Assembly (NCBI RefSeq): GCF_001187725.1
Contig: NZ_LGIQ01000017.1
Span: 62,001-126,000 of the forward strand
Source: Brevibacillus reuszeri
Lineage (GTDB): Bacteria > Bacillota > Bacilli > Brevibacillales > Brevibacillaceae
Reading direction: 5' to 3'
Length of the DNA: 64,000 bases
The notes beneath the pieces were generated by a model, which worked only from the letters and a program-made list of their open reading frames with translations, searched no databases and was not told where the DNA came from. Of the stretch, positions 59,145 through 64,000 are shown in pieces. Every line of letters begins with the position of its first letter. Position 1 is the first letter of the stretch. The position numbers and the translations under genes were made by a program.

Positions 59145-61502
59145 ATGAAATCACCTATGAGTAACAACTATTTGACTGGCCCCATTGATAGGCGCTTTTT
59201 CGGTATTCAAATTGAGGACGTCAATAATGCTCGTCCACTAGGCTTTGGACTGATGCGGTTAGAGACGAACTGGCGAGAGATTGAAAAATCAAAAGGCAAT
59301 TTTGAATTCAGCAAAGTCGACAAATATGTCGCTTTTGCCACACAAAACAATCTCGACATCATCATGCTGCTGGGGCAACCACCTGACTGGGCAACAGGCG
59401 GCAAATGGTCCTCTGACTACGGGTCCTACTACAACAGTATCCCGCCCAGCAACATTCAGGACTGGCGCAACTACATCCTTGCTCTGGGACAGCGCTACAA
59501 AGGAAAAATCATGTATTACGAAGTGTGGAATGAAGCGAACTTAAGCGGCTTTTATTCAGGCACGCTTGAAAAGCTGGTCGAGCTGACCATGGAAGCATAC
59601 AAGACTTTGAAAGCTGTTGACCCAAACATTCAGATCATCAGCCCCAGCTATACAGGAGCAAGTGGTGTAAGTGGCATGGGTGACTTTTTACGCGCAGGAG
59701 GGGCAAATTGGATTGATATTGTCGGGGTGCATCTCTACGGGTATCCCAAGCCGCCAGAGGCTATGATTGATCTGGCCTATGCGTACCGCAAAACAATCAC
59801 GCAAGCTGGAGCAGGCTCACTGCCGGTCTGGAATACCGAGAGCAGCTGGAACAGCTATTATTACAAAGGCATTCTGTATGGAAGCGACGAAAACGACTAT
59901 TCCAATCAAATGCCTGACGATTTGGCGATCGCCTATATTCATCGGATGTTCCTGTGCAACTGGGTTGCCGGAATGAATCGCGCAGTATTCTACGGAATGG
60001 ACCAGCCATGGTCACGAATCCGGCTGCTCGACCTCGCTCATCTTCCAAATGTCGCGGCAACCGGACGTGCTTATCAGCGAATGGTCGATTGGCTTACTGG
60101 CGCTACTATTCACCAGTATGTCGTTTCTCGCGAGGGCGTACACACAGTTTCACTGACCTATCCTGATGGCCGGGCTGGTTATATTTTGTGGACAGACGAT
60201 GATCGCTCTGTCTTGTTCCCTCTCTCCGCCGAGCTCGCCATCAGCCAAACCCAGGCTGCCGACGGAACGGCGCTCCCCACCTCTGATGCCATTACGGTGA
60301 CCAATCTGCCGCTGTATGTGAAGCTGCTCAGCTCGCAAGTGGAGGCGCCTGTTTTTGACCGAAAGGCAGATGCGGATACAGAGCTTCTATACAATCATGA
60401 CTTCCGCATGAATTTCTCAGACAGTACGTTTCCGATTGGCTGGGAGCTGCTCGGCATGTCTGCTAGTAAATATAGTGGCACCGATTCTCCAGCAGACAAA
60501 ACCGTTCTGACGCTCACTCCTGCTGGTCAGTATGGGCAAATTCTCCAGCGTTTGAAAAAACCTCTGCAAAAAGGGTACTCCTACAAGCTAGCGATTACTT
60601 ACAAGCTCCCTCCTGCAACGACACAGGGCAAATGGGGAATCGGGTTTGAAGTTAGTTCTACGGGAACACCCTTTATAGACGAAGCCTACCTCCCTCTCAC
60701 ACCCCAAGACACATTTTTGACCAGAGACGTATCGTTTTTCTATGACTTTGGAGATCCAGATCCCTCACCTGACCTTCGACTTACACTCGTAAACCTGTCA
60801 CCGGATGGGCAGCAACAAACCTTGTATGTGTCGAGCATTTCGTTGACGCAGATCGGCGAGATCGAAAATAATGTGCCGCACGCTTACAATATCACCTATT
60901 CGCCTATCGTACCGTCAGCAGGGTCTTTTACCAAAGGCGATCAATTTCTGTTTACTGATGCAGACCTTATCGCTTCGGAGGGGATTGGCTGGGTCTGTAC
61001 TGCCTCCGGTACATTTGGCACTTTAAAATCGGTAAACGGCAGTCTGACGAATGGCTCCAATGTATTGGTTGTCACCAAAGCGGATGCCCTGAGTATCGGT
61101 GATTACGTCAAGATCGGAACCGACCCAAATGTGTACCTCGTCTCGTATCAGCAGAGTCCAACACGCTATGAGCTTGGTTCCACGGCGAAAACGACGCAAG
61201 CCAATCAGGCCGTCTCTTACAGTGCACCCACTTTTGCTCCCCTCGCACAGCCTGCAAAAGGAAAACCGGCCAATCCTACCGTGCCCACCATTGGTCGAAG
61301 CCCGTATGTGCTGCAAAACACGAATGCGTATCCACTCGATGTTCTGGTCGCAAAAGGCAGCGTTTCTCTCATTGAGTTTTCCCGCAATGGCACAACTTGG
61401 TACGATACGGGACTGGTCTCGGGAATTGTCCGGCTGGCTGCAGGTGACAGAATTCGCATCACATATACCACTGCCCCTAAAATTACGCTTGTTCCCCAGT
61501 AG
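59145..61502 (+). CDS. clan-A glycoside hydrolase (GH39-like) with C-terminal beta domains
   Basis: The protein has 785 residues from ATG 59145 behind GGAGG (short spacing; ATG 59157 is an alternative). The (beta/alpha)8 domain, about 1-360, has acid/base Glu130 in YYEVWNEANLSGF and nucleophile Glu232 in LPVWNTESSW, the clan GH-A pair. A beta-sandwich region (about 360-420), a carbohydrate-binding-like module (430-600) and a further ~180 residues of beta-rich sequence follow. No signal peptide is visible although the enzyme looks extracellular. Substrate unknown; GH39 covers xylosides and related glycosides. Confidence 0.85.
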   Translation: MKSPMSNNYLTGPIDRRFFGIQIEDVNNARPLGFGLMRLETNWREIEKSKGNFEFSKVDKYVAFATQNNLDIIMLLGQPPDWATGGKWSSDYGSYYNSIPPSNIQDWRNYILALGQRYKGKIMYYEVWNEANLSGFYSGTLEKLVELTMEAYKTLKAVDPNIQIISPSYTGASGVSGMGDFLRAGGANWIDIVGVHLYGYPKPPEAMIDLAYAYRKTITQAGAGSLPVWNTESSWNSYYYKGILYGSDENDYSNQMPDDLAIAYIHRMFLCNWVAGMNRAVFYGMDQPWSRIRLLDLAHLPNVAATGRAYQRMVDWLTGATIHQYVVSREGVHTVSLTYPDGRAGYILWTDDDRSVLFPLSAELAISQTQAADGTALPTSDAITVTNLPLYVKLLSSQVEAPVFDRKADADTELLYNHDFRMNFSDSTFPIGWELLGMSASKYSGTDSPADKTVLTLTPAGQYGQILQRLKKPLQKGYSYKLAITYKLPPATTQGKWGIGFEVSSTGTPFIDEAYLPLTPQDTFLTRDVSFFYDFGDPDPSPDLRLTLVNLSPDGQQQTLYVSSISLTQIGEIENNVPHAYNITYSPIVPSAGSFTKGDQFLFTDADLIASEGIGWVCTASGTFGTLKSVNGSLTNGSNVLVVTKADALSIGDYVKIGTDPNVYLVSYQQSPTRYELGSTAKTTQANQAVSYSAPTFAPLAQPAKGKPANPTVPTIGRSPYVLQNTNAYPLDVLVAKGSVSLIEFSRNGTTWYDTGLVSGIVRLAAGDRIRITYTTAPKITLVPQ

Positions 61503-62601
61503 CAAGCTCGCGCCCTTGTGGCGCTTTTTTGTTTATTGTCGTGTCTTCTTCGCGCGGCAAGGCTTTCCCTAGTTTCCCGATCAAGTACTCGTGAAACGGC
61601 AGCTTTTGCAGCACGTAGGCAGCGCCCCATGACAGGCACACCCCTCCCACGAACAAAGCCACCAGAAACAGCAGCGATTGATGCAGCGTGGGGAAAAGCA
61701 TGGAGAACAGTTTGCTCACGCACATCAGGAAAAAGATATGCAGTAAATAGATGCTAAAGGAATATTGGCTGATGGCGACGAGGATACGCGGTACTCTTTT
61801 TACTTGAACCGCCCAGGCAAATAAGGAAAAAATCATCCCGATCGCATACAGCAGGACATCGACGCGCTTGGAGGACATGATCGTAATCAGACCACTGTGG
61901 TGCAAGAACAGCATCATACAGGCGAGCAATAGCGTTGCCACCCAGATCCAGCGTCGATAGGTGATCAAAGCGGACTTCACCTGATCAAAATAGCGTCCAC
62001 AGTAATAGCCCGAAGTGAAGTAGAATATCCACCCCAAAAACGGAAGCCACCACGCTTGGTATTCCGAGTGCGGATCATCAAATGTGCGGACAAAGCTGAA
62101 ATAGCCCAAATAGGCGACATTCACCAATAATGAGACGGTCAGCACCCATTTCCATGACCAACCTTGTCCATAGCGCTGGAAGAGTACGTGCAAGAGATAA
62201 AATTGAAAAATAATGAGGATAAAGTAGCCGTGAAATTTGCCAAGAACGAGATTTTGCCACAAAAAATGACCAAACTCAGACAGTGCATGCTGGCCTGTAA
62301 TCGAGGTAAGAAATGCGTAGAAAACTGCCATCGCGACAAAGGGAAACAAAATAAACTTGATCCGCTTCCACAAAAATGTTTTTGGTGATTTGACTGAGCG
62401 GGAGTACGAGATCAAAAATTCGGAAATGAACACAAAAAGTGGAGTAGCGAACATGAGTAGCAATAAAAGTGAGGTCCAGATGCCTTTTTCCAGGGAGGCA
62501 TCTGCCTCTTCATACATCTTGTTGATCATAATGCTGGCGGAATGAATCAGTACTACACAGAGGCAAGCAACAGATCGAAGCAAAAAAATCTCTCTGATCA
62601 T
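61483..62601 (-). CDS. acyltransferase-3 family membrane protein (exopolysaccharide/O-acetylation type)
   Basis: A membrane protein of 372 residues with about ten helices. It has the family opening FLLRSVACLCVVLIHSA with the catalytic-type His20, and FATPLFVFISEFLISYS. Members transfer acetyl or succinyl groups to polysaccharides at the membrane. It is convergent with the glycoside hydrolase gene and its 3' end overlaps that gene by 20 bases. Near other surface-polysaccharide genes on the minus strand. Confidence 0.9.
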   Translation of the reverse strand: MIREIFLLRSVACLCVVLIHSASIMINKMYEEADASLEKGIWTSLLLLLMFATPLFVFISEFLISYSRSVKSPKTFLWKRIKFILFPFVAMAVFYAFLTSITGQHALSEFGHFLWQNLVLGKFHGYFILIIFQFYLLHVLFQRYGQGWSWKWVLTVSLLVNVAYLGYFSFVRTFDDPHSEYQAWWLPFLGWIFYFTSGYYCGRYFDQVKSALITYRRWIWVATLLLACMMLFLHHSGLITIMSSKRVDVLLYAIGMIFSLFAWAVQVKRVPRILVAISQYSFSIYLLHIFFLMCVSKLFSMLFPTLHQSLLFLVALFVGGVCLSWGAAYVLQKLPFHEYLIGKLGKALPREEDTTINKKAPQGRELATGEQA

Positions 62602-62645
62602 TCCTCATCATGCTCCTTTGTCATGGATCGAGTGTACTCATTCTT

Positions 62646-63452
62646 CTATCCATACGACTCCTCTTTTTCCGTTTGATCCGGCAGCAACACCGGAATTCGC
62701 TTGATCCCCAGCCTTTCAGCAAACAGATTGAACAAATAGAGGGGATTCAAATACAGATACCTGCGCCAAAGCCGCTTCGGCTCTTGAATCATCCGAAACA
62801 GCCATTCCAGCCCTCGCTTTTGCATCCATGCGGGCGCTTGCGGCAAGAGGCCCGCGTGAAAATCAAAGGCAGCGCCTACCGCAATCAATGGCATCGAGAG
62901 CTTGTTGCGATATTCGTACACCCACGTTTCCTGCCGGGGACAGCCCAGGCCGACGAGTACCAGCCTGGCTCCACTCTTTTTGATCTGCGATACGACCTCC
63001 TGCTGCTCGATTGTGGTGAGCTGGCGAAATTTGGATGGCTCCATACCCGCAATGATCAGCCCCGGATATTTCTCACACAAATTTTTGGCGAGCAGCTTAA
63101 TCGTTTTTTCGGTACTGCCATATAGAAAGACTGGCAGACTCTCTTCTGCTGCTGCCCGCATCAACCGCAGTGTAAGCTCTGGACCGTAGACGCGATCAGG
63201 CAAGCTGATTTGGTGCAGCAGCCGCAATCCCCACCGCACGGGCTGTCCATCCGGGACAATCAGATCCAGCCCATTTAGCCGCCGCTGGTGGACGCTGTCC
63301 AAAAAGCCCGTCATTACTCCGTGCACAGCCAGCGCTGTTACGGCGAACGACTCGCCTTCTTTTGCGTGTGAAACTATCTTCTCCACTGCACAAGCGTAAT
63401 CGACTGCAGCGATCCTCACTCCGAGAACCGGATGTACACCATAATCAATCAT
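62646..63452 (-). CDS. WecB/TagA/CpsF-family glycosyltransferase
   Basis: The protein has 268 residues from ATG 63452; the ATG overlaps the epimerase stop in an ATGA. Family motifs are [42 protein letters not shown] (with the catalytic Asp in PDGQP), [17 protein letters not shown] and [30 protein letters not shown]. It transfers N-acetylmannosamine-type or similar sugars to a lipid-linked acceptor in teichoic acid or surface glycan synthesis. Coupled to the epimerase gene. Confidence 0.95.
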   Translation of the reverse strand: MIDYGVHPVLGVRIAAVDYACAVEKIVSHAKEGESFAVTALAVHGVMTGFLDSVHQRRLNGLDLIVPDGQPVRWGLRLLHQISLPDRVYGPELTLRLMRAAAEESLPVFLYGSTEKTIKLLAKNLCEKYPGLIIAGMEPSKFRQLTTIEQQEVVSQIKKSGARLVLVGLGCPRQETWVYEYRNKLSMPLIAVGAAFDFHAGLLPQAPAWMQKRGLEWLFRMIQEPKRLWRRYLYLNPLYLFNLFAERLGIKRIPVLLPDQTEKEESYG

Positions 63453-64000
63453 GGCGTCACGCTCCAGCGCTCTTTGTTTTCCTGATAAATTTCCTCCAAA
63501 ATCATCTTCATGGAATATTGCATACTCCAGTTCGGATAATGCTGCATGAATTTCTCCAGGCTGCTCACGTACCAAATATGGTCTCCTGAGCGGTGCTGAT
63601 CACTGTAGCCAAAATTTATGGCTCTGCCTGTTTCGTCCTCCACCATGTGAATGGCTTCGAGGACAGAAATGTTGGAGTAAATCCCTCCGCCGAGATTGTA
63701 CACCTCTCCTGGAGCTGGTGGATGCGTGTATACCGCGTGAATGGCGCGCACAACATCATGAGCATGGATGACATCACGGACCTGCTTCCCCTTGTACCCG
63801 AAGATCGTGTATGGCGTACCTGTCATGGCGCATTTCATCAAATAATTAATAAATCCGTGCAGTGGAACACCTGCCTGCCTGGAGCCACTCAATACGCCTC
63901 CCCGAAAGCAGACTGTCCTGATCCCGAAGTACCTCCCGTATTCTTGTACGAGAATATCAGCTGCCAGCTTGGAGGCCCCAAAGAGCGAGTGCATATTTTG
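63449..64000 (-). CDS. NAD-dependent nucleotide-sugar epimerase, C-terminal part (gene cut by window end)
   Basis: 184 codons are visible before the frame leaves the window at 64000; the N-terminal Rossmann motif is outside. The visible part matches extended short-chain dehydrogenases of the CDP-tyvelose/paratose 2-epimerase group: [26 protein letters not shown] (YxxxK region with Phe before the usual Gly), [60 protein letters not shown]. It probably supplies a nucleotide sugar to the WecB-type transferase encoded next. Confidence 0.9.
   Translation of the reverse strand, partial: QNMHSLFGASKLAADILVQEYGRYFGIRTVCFRGGVLSGSRQAGVPLHGFINYLMKCAMTGTPYTIFGYKGKQVRDVIHAHDVVRAIHAVYTHPPAPGEVYNLGGGIYSNISVLEAIHMVEDETGRAINFGYSDQHRSGDHIWYVSSLEKFMQHYPNWSMQYSMKMILEEIYQENKERWSVTP

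Noticed and set aside
1-64000. rRNA, tRNA, CRISPR arrays, insertion sequences with transposase
   Set aside because: None was seen on reading both strands; the only recombinase is the serine recombinase at 8423-9727.

Overview
The window looks like chromosome from a spore-forming Firmicute, most likely Brevibacillus or a close relative. This rests on family resemblance and not on a database search. The pointers are a GerA-type germination operon, a YjcZ-type sporulation peptide, a bacillithiol-type YtxJ protein, an IMEF/encapsulin iron store, an S-box leader in front of an MtnE-like gene, a BmrA-like exporter, strong AGGAGG ribosome sites with many TTG/GTG starts, and intermediate GC. No rRNA, tRNA or CRISPR was seen.

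Layout. 0-6 kb: a long FtsA-like protein, YtxJ, two small zinc-ribbon proteins, a 30-residue sporulation peptide, an M29 aminopeptidase and a PadR regulator. 6.1-10.0 kb: the most unusual locus. An HtrA-type serine protease gene is cut in two by a 3,166-bp element carrying a YheC/YheD ATP-grasp gene, an HxlR regulator and a serine recombinase. The two junctions share an 11-bp core, and joining them restores an uninterrupted 240-codon protease gene with its His-Asp-Ser triad. 10-12.3 kb: Fur-box region, DUF2325 gene, IMEF ferritin-like cargo and encapsulin shell. 12.3-16.4 kb: germination receptor operon in the order A-C-D-B on the minus strand. 16.6-20.1 kb: two aminotransferases, the second (MtnE) behind a SAM riboswitch, with a Fur-box-preceded unknown gene between them.

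20.2-28 kb: molybdopterin genes (moaC, a moaD-moaE fusion, moeB) wrapped around an alkylation-repair set (alkA, ogt, a 2OG-Fe(II) oxygenase, a COG1533 radical SAM protein). This block is flanked by related long palindromic repeats. 28-31.6 kb: a BmrA-like exporter with a response regulator and a short-loop histidine kinase. 31.9-34.6 kb: aconitase. 34.9-38.5 kb: a heterodimeric ABC exporter. 38.6-43.8 kb: a TetR-oxidoreductase pair with matching operators, small DUF genes, a glycosyltransferase and an IclR regulator. The same 17-bp palindrome lies upstream of the IclR gene and of aconitase.

44-50.7 kb: aldo/keto reductase, PPOX flavoprotein, pentapeptide-repeat protein and a hutU-hutI-hutG operon without hutH. 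50.9-56.3 kb: an AraC regulator with a degenerate receiver, signal peptidase I, a sigma-54 activator with a cysteine cluster, a VOC protein, and an ECF-like sigma factor whose tail resembles half a VOC domain. 56.5-64 kb: a CPBP protease followed by polysaccharide genes (GH9, a clan-A glycoside hydrolase, an acyltransferase, a WecB/TagA glycosyltransferase and a nucleotide-sugar epimerase cut by the window end).
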